The notes: generated from the letters alone by a model not told the origin. DNA of 64,000 nt from UBA5078 sp033721235 (GCA_033721235.1 JAWWAY010000002.1:124001-188000), one strand, 5' to 3'; shown: positions 1 through 8,953, counted from the stretch's first letter. A program made the numbers and translations.

Positions 1-459
1 AAGAAAACGCTCCACTCGCGATTCGGCGCAAATTAATTCTCGTACCAAAGGAGTTGTGCGGCTAGTCCAGCCTAGAATGACCACATGATTGCGAACAGCA
101 ACGGGGGTAAGACCCCGCTCAAGCTGCTGCATAACGCTGATTAACCAGCGCGTAATAATCGCCACCAATGTACCCATAAACAGCACATAGCCAATGACGG
201 TAAGAATAGTGGAAACAATGCGCGGCCAAGTGCCCACATCATCCCCAAGATAGCCAGGGTCGGTGAGCCTAAGAAACGCCCACCAAACAGCCGCACCAGT
301 CTCGGTTTCCACCTGCCCTGTAGGCAGCACCAAGGCACCCCCCAAAAGGGAGATCAATGCAATAAGGGCGATCACTACTAATAGTTGGTAGTGAGCACCC
401 TTAACAAATTGCCTCTCCACAAAATACTTGAGCCTATCTGCAAAGCGAAGGCGGAACAT
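1..459 (-). CDS. CASTOR/POLLUX-type ion channel, N-terminal part (cut by window edge)
   Basis: The reading frame starts with ATG at 459 and runs off the window start, so only about 153 N-terminal residues are visible. A basic N-terminus is followed by a membrane helix (about residues 24-46), a re-entrant pore-like stretch containing AVWWAFLRLTDPGYLGDD, a second helix (about 84-108) and the start of a Rossmann-like regulatory domain (NHVVILGWTS). This layout is typical of bacterial homologues of CASTOR/POLLUX cation channels, which carry RCK/TrkA-N-like domains behind two membrane helices. It begins 32 bp after the disrupted symporter on the same strand. Ion selectivity cannot be told from the visible part. 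Confidence 0.75.
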   Translation of the reverse strand, partial: MFRLRFADRLKYFVERQFVKGAHYQLLVVIALIALISLLGGALVLPTGQVETETGAAVWWAFLRLTDPGYLGDDVGTWPRIVSTILTVIGYVLFMGTLVAIITRWLISVMQQLERGLTPVAVRNHVVILGWTSRTTPLVRELICAESRVERFL

Positions 460-491
460 TATGGAGACTCTCCTTTTCTTACATGAGGACG

Positions 492-1987
492 TTAAGCAGT
501 TTGCAAGCCGTCCTTATTCTTAATAGTTCTGTAGAACGTCTGAGACATTTCCGAGTCTTCATCGTTCGCTGGGCGCAAGAGAGTCAGAAGCGGAATCACA
601 AGCAAAGGAATCAAAGTGGCCGAAAACGTGGGATCAGACCACTCGCCCAGAGCGAGTTGGCTCTCGTGCCAAAATTGCCCAAAGCCACCGGCCGTTGCAT
701 AAGCAGAATCATCGAATAAGGAATTCAACGACCAGTGCACGAGGCCCGTAGCATACCCAGACAATATACCGTAAAAGGCCGCAAACTCACTGGTTTTTTT
801 CCAGTAGAACATATAGGCGATAGCAATGGCAGGCGGCACGACCATCGCAAAACCAAGAAGTAGCAATTGCAGCACAGACGAGATATCACCCTGCCACGCA
901 ATAACGGTTGCCAGAAGGCCATAGAAGACAGCAGTCAGTTTGTAGGCCTTCAAACGCTTCTTCTCAGAGAAGTTTTTGGAGCCAGGAATCCAGTCGTTCA
1001 CAAACATGGTGGCACCACCCAGCAACATCGGAGCGCCCGATGAAATCAAGGCTGCCAAGATTGCAGCCAGCGCGACACCACCAATGATAGGCCCAGTATC
1101 GGTGGCAAGCTGAGTAATATTGCGATAGCTGCTAAGGCCGCTTTCGGCACCATATTTGGCAAAGGCTTCAACACCGATGAGACCGGCGAAGAACGGCATA
1201 ACGGCCGCCAGGGCACCTGCTAGTAAGAAGCCGGGTATCAGCATTTTTTCGGCCTTGGCCGAACTTGCATAATTGGCATAAACCGACGCTGCTGGCGTGT
1301 GCAAAGTAGCGGAGAAGAACAAGGCGATAATAGTAATCCAACCTATGCCAGTGAAGCTCCACCAGCTCTTCTGATCCATTCCAGCCTCTATCAAGGCTGT
1401 GTTGGCTTGCGCCTGTAGTGAGTCCCAACCGCCCATATCGCTCATCGCAAACATACCCACCAACGCCAGGCCAAAGATGGTGACGCTACAGTGAATGATA
1501 TTGGTAATGGCAGTGCCCTTGAGTCCGCCCATAGCCGTAAAGATAAGAATAACAAAGCCGCCTATAAATACCGTGATACCAAACGGCCAGCCTGTTACGC
1601 CAGAAATAATCGACCCGATAACGAACGGCTCGATGATATTCACCACGAGGTATTCGGTTTGCACACATAGGCTTGTAAGCCATTGACAGCGCCTGGAAGC
1701 GAAACGCTTATCAAATACTTGCCCAACACTGGAAAGCCTGAGGCGTCTATAGGGAATAGCAAAGAAGAGACCCACCAGTGCCAGAGCGGTAAAGGAGTTT
1801 ATGCCATACCATAAGTGCCAGCGCCACCGATACGGGTACCCGCTACCCCCGCGGCTAGCATCCAAATGCCCATAGTGCCGCCACCGGTCGCCCAGTCGCT
1901 CGAGCTCTTATTGGAACGGTTAAGGTAGAGTCCGAAAAGCGTAAAGAAGGTCAAATACGCAACAATGACCAGGACCGAAATACTCAT
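492..1987 (-). pseudogene. Sodium:solute symporter (SSS family), reading frame broken near 1800-1840
   Basis: Two overlapping reading frames together make one SSS-family permease. The N-terminal frame (1987-1799) gives MSISVLVIVAYLTFFTLFG and ends shortly after TRIGGAGTYG; the second frame (open from 1865 to 492) resumes with LWYGINSFTALALVG and carries the remaining roughly ten membrane helices. Both conserved segments are read from the same nucleotides in different frames, so the linker normally lying between helix 1 and 2 seems to be missing. This suggests a small out-of-frame deletion rather than a simple one-base slip; an assembly error is the alternative. The gene is divergent from the amidohydrolase at 2208. 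Substrate unknown; an intact copy would import a solute with sodium. Confidence 0.75.
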
Positions 1988-2207
1988 GCAACTTCCTCAA
2001 AATTCTATTCTTTTATTATGATGGTTTAGCGAAACACGCATACTACACCATTTTTTTAAAGACAATCACAAACCGTCACAATCCTAAACCCTTTTACGCC
2101 TTAGGAATCATTCCCAATAGCGCAAAGGGCTGCTATCGTCTAAGCATGCAAGCGAATGATTCTCTTGCTGTAAGCTGTTAGATTCTCTGAAGGGGGGAAA
2201 TCACCAC

Positions 2208-3227
2208 ATGTCAGCACTGAAGCCGGGCAGTAACGAATGGCTTGCCCAAGTCCAAGAAGACATTATCGAACCTGATCGCGCGATCATCGATCCACATCAC
2301 CACCTATGGCTAGATCGCCTCGGGCACGACTATATGCTTGACGATCTATGGTCTGATACCGATGCAGGCCACAAGGTTGAGAAAACCATCTTCATCGAAT
2401 GCCGCGCCTTCTATCGTCCAGATGGCCCCGAGCATTTACGCTCGCTTGGCGAAACCGAAACCATTGCCAAACTCGCCAAGAAGACTCAAGAAACAACAGG
2501 TAAAGCCTCCATAGAAGGCATAGTCGCCCATGCAGACCTGCGCAAAGGCGACTCTCCTGAGCTTCTAGACGAGATACTGGCTGCCCACAAAGAAGCAGCA
2601 GACGGATTGCTCAAAGGAATTCGCCACTCCGGCGCTAGAGACCCGCGCCCAGAGAACCTGCTCATCACCGGCAGAGCGCCCGCCTATCTCTACGGAAGAG
2701 AAGACTTTAGGGCTGGCGTGCGCCAACTCGCCAAGCACAGCCTAACATATGACACATGGCACTTTCATCATCAGAACGAAGACTTTGTAGAGATGGTGCA
2801 AACAGCTCCCGATACGACAATAATTCTGGATCACTTCGGCACCCCGCTAGGCGTTGGAATTTATGCCGGCTGCCAAGACGATATTTTTACCCGCTGGAAA
2901 GAAGACATGGCGGAGCTGGCCAAGTGTGAGAATGTCTATATGAAACTCGGCGGCCTAGCGATGCCCGACAACGGTTTCGGTTGGGACAAGAATAGTGTGC
3001 CGCCAACATCGGATGAGTTTGTCGCCAAACAACAGAAATACTATCTGTATATTCTAGAGAAATTTGGCGTTGAGCGATGCATGTTCGAAAGTAACTTTCC
3101 TGTCGATAGACTCTCTATTTCCTACCACGTTCTGTGGAACGGACTGAAAAAAATGGTGAGCGACTTCAGTGAAAGTGAAAAACACGCTTTATTCTACGGT
3201 ACAGCCGAAAAAGTCTATAAGCTCTAG
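2208..3227 (+). CDS. Amidohydrolase family 2 (metal-dependent hydrolase, TIM barrel)
   Basis: A 339-residue protein with the metal-binding start of the amidohydrolase-2 fold (IIDPHHHLW near residue 26) and later ILDHFGTP, where the His is a usual metal or substrate ligand, and FESNFPVDR near the C-terminus, where Asp is the usual catalytic acid. Members hydrolyse lactones or decarboxylate acids such as 2-pyrone-4,6-dicarboxylate and isoorotate; the substrate here is unknown. The ATG at 2208 follows a strong GGGGGGAAA ribosome site. The gene is divergent from the disrupted symporter, which might have imported its substrate, and its 3' end overlaps the convergent thioesterase by 4 bp. Cytoplasmic. 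Confidence 0.85.
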   Translation: MSALKPGSNEWLAQVQEDIIEPDRAIIDPHHHLWLDRLGHDYMLDDLWSDTDAGHKVEKTIFIECRAFYRPDGPEHLRSLGETETIAKLAKKTQETTGKASIEGIVAHADLRKGDSPELLDEILAAHKEAADGLLKGIRHSGARDPRPENLLITGRAPAYLYGREDFRAGVRQLAKHSLTYDTWHFHHQNEDFVEMVQTAPDTTIILDHFGTPLGVGIYAGCQDDIFTRWKEDMAELAKCENVYMKLGGLAMPDNGFGWDKNSVPPTSDEFVAKQQKYYLYILEKFGVERCMFESNFPVDRLSISYHVLWNGLKKMVSDFSESEKHALFYGTAEKVYKL

Positions 3228-3643
3228 CGCTTACTTAAACGCTTCACGACGGCGCTCGAGGTCAACACCACTTGATCGCCGTCGCGTATAGTCACGCGAA
3301 CAAAAACCAAAGAGCCGCCTTTGCGAATGACCTCACCGGTACCAATTAGCAAATGCCCCGGCAAACCCGGCGAGACAAACTCGTTACTACAGGTCACGGT
3401 AGTGACGCTTTCCTGCTTACCACCATTGGCCGCAATGCAGTGTGTATAGTCAGCAAACATCATCAACAGGCCGCCATGCATGGTTTGATGGGAGTTACAA
3501 TGACGCTCTTCAACTCTGAATGCGCTTTTCAATACGCCGTCTTCAAACTTGAAGAAGAAAGGCCCAACGGCATCCTCGGCGGGGTCGCCTTGCCAGTGAG
3601 TAAATCCTTCGGGAATATCATACTGCTTAACATCAACACTCAC
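3224..3643 (-). CDS. PaaI-type hotdog-fold thioesterase
   Basis: A 139-residue single hotdog domain. The helix motif HGGLLMMFADYTHCIAA has the HGG...D pattern of PaaI/YbgC-like acyl-CoA thioesterases, followed by the strands VTTVTCSNEFVSPGLPG. The proposed start is GTG at 3643, two bases after the stop of the small lipoprotein gene, with AGAGGAT as ribosome site in the end of that gene; the pair is therefore likely co-transcribed. Its 3' end overlaps the amidohydrolase by 4 bp on the opposite strand. It probably cleaves a small acyl-CoA in the cytosol; substrate not inferable. Confidence 0.85.
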   Translation of the reverse strand: MSVDVKQYDIPEGFTHWQGDPAEDAVGPFFFKFEDGVLKSAFRVEERHCNSHQTMHGGLLMMFADYTHCIAANGGKQESVTTVTCSNEFVSPGLPGHLLIGTGEVIRKGGSLVFVRVTIRDGDQVVLTSSAVVKRLSKR

Positions 3644-3645
3644 AC

Positions 3646-3819
3646 TTAATCCTCTTCTTTATCATCTTTGTCTGGCGTCACCACATCCACAGCAGCCCCT
3701 GCCACTTTGAACGGCACCTTAACGACCTCGATGCCAACATCAACAGTGGTACCCACCACGGTTCCAAGACAGCCGCTTAGAGCAAACGCCAGTACTATAA
3801 GGCTCGATATCTTCAGCAT
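3646..3819 (-). CDS. Small lipoprotein, 57 aa (NF038104-like)
   Basis: A 57-residue protein starting MLKISSLIVLAFALSGCLG: a short basic N-terminus, a hydrophobic helix and a lipobox LSGC with the modified Cys at residue 17. The mature part is a valine-rich stretch (VVGTTVDVGIEVVKVPFKVA) ending in a charged KDDKEED tail. I recall a family of tiny bacterial lipoproteins with the same TTVDV...VVKVP...VDVV pattern, annotated NF038104; function unknown. It lies immediately upstream of the thioesterase and ends two bases before that gene's start. Coding is supported by the signal sequence and the tight junction. Confidence 0.75.
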   Translation of the reverse strand: MLKISSLIVLAFALSGCLGTVVGTTVDVGIEVVKVPFKVAGAAVDVVTPDKDDKEED

Positions 3820-3862
3820 ATATACTCCCGAGAAGTTTTGCGCTTTGGCACCGTGAAGCGCG

Positions 3863-4948
3863 CTAAGCTATATCGCTAATAGGCCGAATTGCCTCTATGC
3901 CGCGACCGGACTCTACCATTAAGGAGAAGTCTTGTGCCAGAGCGGCGCTGCGCTCAAGCACCTCCTGCCAGTAGGCTAGCCGCTCTTCGAACCCAAGATT
4001 CTCGAAGTCTTTACGATCTGGAATTTTGCCATAGGGAAGCGAATCAACGAAGCTCTTGCTCGGCACCAGCATTAAGACATTATCGAAGTGTTCGATGTTC
4101 GGGCGTCGCCAAGGCACAAATTTGTCGAACCAGCCCGGCGTAATCCTGCTATAAAAATGCGGGTACAACACCAAGTCCCTGCCCTGAATCAACGGTAGGT
4201 CTAGGTGGTAGTCGGTAAGCCCACCATCCCGGTAGACCCCCTTTTGCGCATGCTCAATATCGACTATGCCACGCATGACCATTGGAATAGAGCCGCTAGC
4301 GAGCAAAGCCTGCCTTATATTGTCAATATTGAGAGAGACGCTGTGAGTTTTTAAGCCCGGCCATTGTTCAGTACTTGCTAGTAGTTTCCCCGTATGGAAC
4401 ACATAGCGCTGAAAGCTTAAACCTATGAGTTTGCGGCTAATAATATTGCTTAAAGCACACAGCCCAAGCCCAGCCATTAGAGGGAGCGGGGAATCGCGCG
4501 CAACTAAGCCACGAGAGCGAGCCACGATAATATGCATATCAATGGCGCGGTTGGAGGCGATCTGTTCTACGCCCTCAGGCCCTAAGACGATATCCAATAG
4601 CTTGTTCGCCTCAGCGCTTATTTCATCCACATCAGGGTCGTTTGAATACTCTTGGTGAGAATAGTATTCGGCTAGACGATCGATACCTGCCAGCGGATCA
4701 TCCAAGCCCATACAGGCAAGTCTCCACGCCCCAGCAGAGGAGCCTACTGTGGCTATACTGTGTTCAACTTTCGCAAAGAAGTCGCCAAAAAGGTATCTAT
4801 CTAAACCATAGAGCACAAACCACTTGGGGCCTCCCGATGCCCCGGCGATGGCCTTGAACATCTCGGGCTTCACCCCCTCCTGTTGAATTCGCGCCAAGGC
4901 TGTCGGCCCTGCATACAGTTCCAAGTCACTCACTTTAATTCCTTGCAT
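3863..4948 (-). CDS. Patatin-like phospholipase
   Basis: A 361-residue patatin-fold hydrolase. The glycine-rich AGASGGPK (residues 35-42) corresponds to the oxyanion region, GSSAG (69-73) to the nucleophile elbow with Ser71, and DGG near residue 250 supplies the catalytic Asp of the Ser-Asp dyad. No signal peptide is seen, so it probably acts on phospholipid or acyl substrates in the cytosol or at the inner membrane. The ATG at 4948 was chosen because it begins MQGIKVSDLELYAG; a frame extension to 5032 would lie inside the LysR gene. It overlaps the upstream LysR gene by 14 bp, which indicates a two-gene operon. Confidence 0.8.
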   Translation of the reverse strand: MQGIKVSDLELYAGPTALARIQQEGVKPEMFKAIAGASGGPKWFVLYGLDRYLFGDFFAKVEHSIATVGSSAGAWRLACMGLDDPLAGIDRLAEYYSHQEYSNDPDVDEISAEANKLLDIVLGPEGVEQIASNRAIDMHIIVARSRGLVARDSPLPLMAGLGLCALSNIISRKLIGLSFQRYVFHTGKLLASTEQWPGLKTHSVSLNIDNIRQALLASGSIPMVMRGIVDIEHAQKGVYRDGGLTDYHLDLPLIQGRDLVLYPHFYSRITPGWFDKFVPWRRPNIEHFDNVLMLVPSKSFVDSLPYGKIPDRKDFENLGFEERLAYWQEVLERSAALAQDFSLMVESGRGIEAIRPISDIA

Positions 4949-5846
4949 CGTAAAAATTGAACGACTGGCAAATATCCAAGAACTGTTTCGCCCCAGTGGA
5001 GAGGGTTCTGCGTTTTCTGTGATAAAGACCAAAGGTTAATTCAATATCTGAAAATGGTAGCCCTGGCAGCGGCACAAAGTGTTCACACACTGCATTATGC
5101 TTTAAGACTCTCTCATCCACATAGCACATGCCGATACTTCGCTCTACCATATTCAATCGTAAGCTCAGATTGCTCACCTCCCAAATGGTACCAAACTCAT
5201 TGCGTAGTTTCTCGATTGCAGGCCGCACATCCGGGTCCTCTAGATGGGATACCATCAGTGGAATCTGTTGTATGGTATTTTCTGGGTCGTTTAATAGTGC
5301 TGGCAAGGCTGGATGCTTACGACTAATGACGAGTTTGCGTGATTCTGTAAACAGGGCAATGGTCTCAAGCAATGCCGGCATATGCTGCTGAAACGGGCCA
5401 AAACCCAATTCGATTGAGTCGGCTAGCACGCCCTGAATAATCTTACGGCTGGGAATAACGTCAACCTTTAAGCGCGTCAAAGGATTACTATCGCAGTAAT
5501 CTTCCAGAAGCTCATTACCATAGATCTGGCTCACCGTCCCACTCATTGCAATTTGCAGGCTCGATGCAACCCCTTGGCGAATATTCGCAATATCGGTAAG
5601 CACATCGAACTCTTGTCGAGTCAATTGATCTGCATACTTTTGCAGCCGCTTCCCAGACTCTGTTAGCACCAAGGGTTTACCACGCTCAATCAGTAACATC
5701 CCGAGTTTTTTCTCAAGGCTTGCAATGGTCTGGCTTACCGCAGATTGCGTGATATGCAGCTTGTCTGCCGCACTCTTAAATCCTCCCGTGTCGCAAACAG
5801 CCTTAAACACACGGATTTCCTGAGTTTCGAGATGCACTGGAAGCAT
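4935..5846 (-). CDS. LysR-family transcriptional regulator
   Basis: A 303-residue LysR regulator: N-terminal winged helix-turn-helix (FKSAADKLHITQSAVSQTIASLE) followed by a periplasmic-binding-protein-like effector domain. The start ATG at 5846 (MLPVHLETQEI) has GAAGGG six bases upstream; a GTG at 5867 in the same frame is less likely. It is divergent from the citrate synthase gene and overlaps the patatin gene, so it may control one or both. A T-N11-A box lies in the shared intergenic region. Effector unknown. Confidence 0.85.
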   Translation of the reverse strand: MLPVHLETQEIRVFKAVCDTGGFKSAADKLHITQSAVSQTIASLEKKLGMLLIERGKPLVLTESGKRLQKYADQLTRQEFDVLTDIANIRQGVASSLQIAMSGTVSQIYGNELLEDYCDSNPLTRLKVDVIPSRKIIQGVLADSIELGFGPFQQHMPALLETIALFTESRKLVISRKHPALPALLNDPENTIQQIPLMVSHLEDPDVRPAIEKLRNEFGTIWEVSNLSLRLNMVERSIGMCYVDERVLKHNAVCEHFVPLPGLPFSDIELTFGLYHRKRRTLSTGAKQFLDICQSFNFYDARN

Positions 5847-5910
5847 AGAGAGCCCTTCGATAACCACCGCTTATACAATAGTGCATAATATTAGCACAGC
5901 TTATCATTCA

Positions 5911-5925
5911 ATTAAGCTAGCTAAT
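5911..5925. promoter_or_regulatory. Candidate LysR box (ATTA-N7-TAAT)
   Basis: ATTAAGCTAGCTAAT sits between the divergent LysR and citrate synthase genes. It fits the T-N11-A half-dyad pattern of LysR-type operators and abuts the -35 element proposed for the citrate synthase. Inference only; binding is not shown. Confidence 0.4.
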
Positions 5926-5955
5926 TTTACTGTCCCATATGCCCATTTCTATAAT
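5926..5955 (+). promoter_or_regulatory. Putative sigma-70 promoter of citrate synthase gene
   Basis: TTTACT (5926-5931) and a perfect TATAAT (5950-5955) are separated by 18 bp, about 50 bp before the citrate synthase start at 6005. The adjacent LysR-type box would let the neighbouring regulator act at the -35 region. Confidence 0.45.
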
Positions 5956-6004
5956 ATTGCCACTAGGCGCCCTCAGCGCCACTTTTCAGCATAGGTAAAA
6001 GAGC

Positions 6005-7126
6005 ATGTCAGCACAATTTTCTAAGGGCTTAGAAGGCGTTATCGCAGATCAAACCGCTATCAGTAATGTCGAGGGCGATATCGGCAGGTTAAGTTATCGC
6101 GGCTATCCCATCGAAGAGCTGGTGACGCTAAGTTTTAGCAAAGTGGTCTGCTTAGTGTTGTTTGGTGAGCTGCCCTCACAAGAGCAAGAGCAGTCACTAG
6201 AACGCTTTCTACAGCAAAATGGTGAACTCACTAAGCAAGAGCTCACTAGCCTGCAGGCACTTCCGCGGGACCTTCACTCTATGCGCATGCTGCAAGGAAT
6301 GATCGCAACACTAGACACCCAGGTTCGCGGCCAGCACTCCCTGCCTTTCAGTAATGAGGAAGCCTATAACGGTCTAGTGATCGTGGCCAAGATCCCAACG
6401 CTACTGGCAAGCTTTTACCGTCTACAACAAGGCGATGAGCTACCGAGCTATAACGCCGACAAGTCTTACCTGGACAATTTTCTATCCATGTTCCAAGGCC
6501 GCGATGCCTCTAGCGAGCATGTTCGTAGCCTGGAAATCCTGCAGATTCTACAGTTAGAACATAGCTTTAATGCTGGCACCTTCACTTGTCGAGTTGCCGC
6601 TAGCACTCTCGCTCCAGTTGAGTCAGCCATCTCCTCCGCTGTTGGTGCACTCTACGGCAAGCTACATGGCGGTGCCGACGAGGCAGCGTTAAACGAGGCC
6701 ATAAAAGTCGGTTCGCCGCAGAAGGCAAAAGACTATGTACTGGAGCTGCTAGCCAGGAAAGGCCGCCTGATGGGAATGGGGCACCGCGAATACAAGAGAC
6801 TCGACCCAAGAGCGGCCATTCTCAAGCCCATGGCACAAGAATTGTGTAAAGGCACGGAAACCGAGAATGTGTTTCTCACTCTCAAAGAGATAGAGACGGA
6901 GTTCAATGCGCAGATGCAACTGAAAGGAAAAGAAGTGTGGGCTAACCTAGAGTTTTATAAAGGGCCGGTAAACCTTGCTGTCGGCATCCCTGCCAGCTAC
7001 TTTACCGCTGGTTTCGCCATGGCCCGCAGTGTCGGCTGGCTGGCACATTTTCTAGAGTCTCGTCTCGATAATAAGATCATGAGACCTAGCGCCCTCTATG
7101 TAGGACCAGAGATCCGCTCCCTATAG
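6005..7126 (+). CDS. Citrate synthase / 2-methylcitrate synthase family protein
   Basis: A 373-residue type II-short citrate synthase. His186 in LEHSFNAGTF, His221 in GKLHGGADEA and His260 in MGMGHREYKRLDPRA match the substrate-binding and catalytic histidines. The position usually occupied by the catalytic Asp (N-V-D-F-Y) reads ANLEFY, with Glu316. The family condenses acetyl-CoA with oxaloacetate, or propionyl-CoA with oxaloacetate in PrpC. No prpB, prpD or acnD lies beside it, and a LysR regulator with a patatin gene is divergent, so its pathway role is uncertain. Length is normal. Confidence 0.85.
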   Translation: MSAQFSKGLEGVIADQTAISNVEGDIGRLSYRGYPIEELVTLSFSKVVCLVLFGELPSQEQEQSLERFLQQNGELTKQELTSLQALPRDLHSMRMLQGMIATLDTQVRGQHSLPFSNEEAYNGLVIVAKIPTLLASFYRLQQGDELPSYNADKSYLDNFLSMFQGRDASSEHVRSLEILQILQLEHSFNAGTFTCRVAASTLAPVESAISSAVGALYGKLHGGADEAALNEAIKVGSPQKAKDYVLELLARKGRLMGMGHREYKRLDPRAAILKPMAQELCKGTETENVFLTLKEIETEFNAQMQLKGKEVWANLEFYKGPVNLAVGIPASYFTAGFAMARSVGWLAHFLESRLDNKIMRPSALYVGPEIRSL

Positions 7127-7170
7127 CTAGCTCCCCTCTTCGCTGATGAAGCGCCAATGCAAATGCGGCA

Positions 7171-7199
7171 TTCACAAGCACTAGGGGGGTCGCTATACT
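7171..7199 (+). promoter_or_regulatory. Putative sigma-70 promoter of the receiver-YaiO-HEAT-GT2 cluster
   Basis: TTCACA (7171-7176) and TATACT (7194-7199) are 17 bp apart, each differing from the consensus by one base. The receiver gene starts 37 bp downstream of the -10 element with AAGGGA as ribosome site. All following genes up to the SelD fusion are co-directional with small gaps or overlaps, so this is the likely operon promoter. Confidence 0.55.
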
Positions 7200-7235
7200 G
7201 ATCGAAACAGCTCGCCCCAAGGGAATACCTAGTTT

Positions 7236-7604
7236 ATGGCAAAGCTCTTTGTTGCTGACGATGATCAATTAGCGCTTGACCTCATTAGCTTCCGCCTCCA
7301 GCGTCTTGGCCACGATGTTAGTACGGCTAACGACGGGGAGCTCGCGCTTACGGAAATTCAAAGACTAAAACCCGAACTCATCATCCTCGATTATGTGATG
7401 CCGGTTATTAGTGGGCGTGAAATAGTGAGTACTTTAAAGAATAACCCGGAGACCGCCAATATTCCCATCATCATCCTCACCGGACAGTGGCGTGAAAAAG
7501 ACGTCATGGAAGCGCTGGACCTGGGTATAACGGACTATATGACCAAGCCTTTTTCGCCAGAGGAACTCATCTTTCGCGTGAAGCGCGCACTGGCAAGCCT
7601 ATGA
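7236..7604 (+). CDS. Single-domain response regulator (CheY-like receiver)
   Basis: A 122-residue stand-alone receiver domain without an output domain. The acidic pair Asp8/Asp9, phospho-acceptor Asp52 (LIILDYVMP), Thr82 and Lys104 (MTKPF) are all present, so it should be phosphorylatable. Its stop overlaps the ATG of the YaiO-type gene (ATGA), giving translational coupling. By position it most likely controls the polysaccharide machine encoded downstream through protein contacts, possibly with the HEAT-repeat protein or the glycosyltransferase; this is inference. No kinase is encoded beside it; a hybrid kinase occurs far away at 60.9 kb. Confidence 0.85.
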   Translation: MAKLFVADDDQLALDLISFRLQRLGHDVSTANDGELALTEIQRLKPELIILDYVMPVISGREIVSTLKNNPETANIPIIILTGQWREKDVMEALDLGITDYMTKPFSPEELIFRVKRALASL

Positions 7605-8953
7605 TTATCACGAGCACGTTTTCACGCTGCCTAGCTCTAGTCTTTTCGCTTGTGTTCGGGAGTATTCATCATACCTTGGCCCAAGAAGCGGCTCCGAACT
7701 ATGACAAACTTATTCAAGGAGCCAGCGAGTCGCGTAATACTGGAGACATGGAGTCGGCAGAGTCTATTCTTCGCCAGGCACATAGTATCGCCAGCAACAA
7801 GAGTGAGGCGGCTTACTTACTGGGTTTAGTCGTGGCGTTTCAAGGGCGCTATCAAGAAGCCACGCAAATCATCGAAACCGCTCTCTTAGATTACCCAGAG
7901 GACCTCAACTTAGCGTTAGCCAAAGCGCGCGTGCTCTCCTATCAGGGCTTATATTCTGAGGCCGAAAAAATAACGGCCGCGGTGCTAGAGGCGAGCCCTC
8001 AAAATGAGGACGCTATTAATCTAAGCGCTAGAATTGCGCTCTACCAACAAAGGCCCGAGTTCGCTAAGGCTCAATTGGAAGCCTTGCTCCAAAGACAGCC
8101 GGAAAACTTAGAAGCGATCATTGCGCTACACGATGCGCAGCTCGCGCTGGGCGACGAACAAGGAGCCGAACAGGCACTACGGCAAGCATCGACAATCGCG
8201 CCTGAGCATGTAGACGTGCTTAGTAGACAAGGCATTGTCGATCAGCCCGGAGTCCCCAAGAATTCAATTTCTGCAGGCTTCGCCCATAGCAAAACTGACT
8301 CTCAGAGCTTTGACTGGGATGATCGTTTTATTCAATACGCTAGACAATATAGCCGCAATTCCGAGCAGTCATTTCGTTTAAGTCATAGCGATCGTTTCGG
8401 GCTTAGTGATACGAGTATTAGTACTGAATTATTGCTTAGAAAAACCAGTAGAACCCCTTTCTTCATTGCGTTGCAATACACGCCCAACGCTGACTTCTTA
8501 GCCAAAACCAGTCTGAGCGCCGGCACGAGCTTTCGCTTAAGCGAGGGCGGCGAAAACATGGGCGCAACTTTGCTCAGCCCAAATATTAGAGTGGCGGAAT
8601 ATCAAAGCGGTACTGTAAAAAGCGCTAATATCAATCTGGAATACTACTTAAAACACAGCGATGCTTGGCTAAGCCTTGGGACGGGCACGGTTATCGATGA
8701 AAACGACACCAGCACTACAGGTTTCAACGTTTCGGCGAATTGGCAGTACTCGGCGCGCTCAAGAATTGGAGTCTCTCACTACGATGGTGCCGAAACGGAA
8801 AACACCATCACTCGCAAGTCTCGCTCCACCAATGCGTATTGGGTATACGATTTAAGCTCAAGCCTAAGCACGCGATGGGACATAGGGCGCACCAATCGCA
8901 GTAATTCAAAACCCAGAAGCAATTTTTCTTTCTCAGTACAATATCGTTACTAA
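7601..8953 (+). CDS. YaiO-type outer-membrane protein: TPR domain plus beta-barrel
   Basis: A 450-residue exported protein. A signal peptide (about residues 1-27, ending TLAQ) precedes five to six TPR-like helical repeats (about 35-215) and a C-terminal region (about 225-450) of alternating aromatic strands ending in SFSVQYRY, an aromatic outer-membrane barrel signature. The architecture matches YaiO and resembles the PgaA, PelB and BcsC exporters, in which periplasmic TPRs guide a polysaccharide to an outer-membrane pore. It overlaps the receiver gene by 4 bp and precedes the HEAT-repeat and glycosyltransferase genes. The role as polymer exporter is inferred from architecture and context. 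Confidence 0.75.
   Translation: MIITSTFSRCLALVFSLVFGSIHHTLAQEAAPNYDKLIQGASESRNTGDMESAESILRQAHSIASNKSEAAYLLGLVVAFQGRYQEATQIIETALLDYPEDLNLALAKARVLSYQGLYSEAEKITAAVLEASPQNEDAINLSARIALYQQRPEFAKAQLEALLQRQPENLEAIIALHDAQLALGDEQGAEQALRQASTIAPEHVDVLSRQGIVDQPGVPKNSISAGFAHSKTDSQSFDWDDRFIQYARQYSRNSEQSFRLSHSDRFGLSDTSISTELLLRKTSRTPFFIALQYTPNADFLAKTSLSAGTSFRLSEGGENMGATLLSPNIRVAEYQSGTVKSANINLEYYLKHSDAWLSLGTGTVIDENDTSTTGFNVSANWQYSARSRIGVSHYDGAETENTITRKSRSTNAYWVYDLSSSLSTRWDIGRTNRSNSKPRSNFSFSVQYRY

Noticed and set aside
5054..5326. Plus-strand open frames opposite the LysR gene
   Set aside because: They lie fully inside a well-supported LysR coding region on the other strand and resemble no protein.
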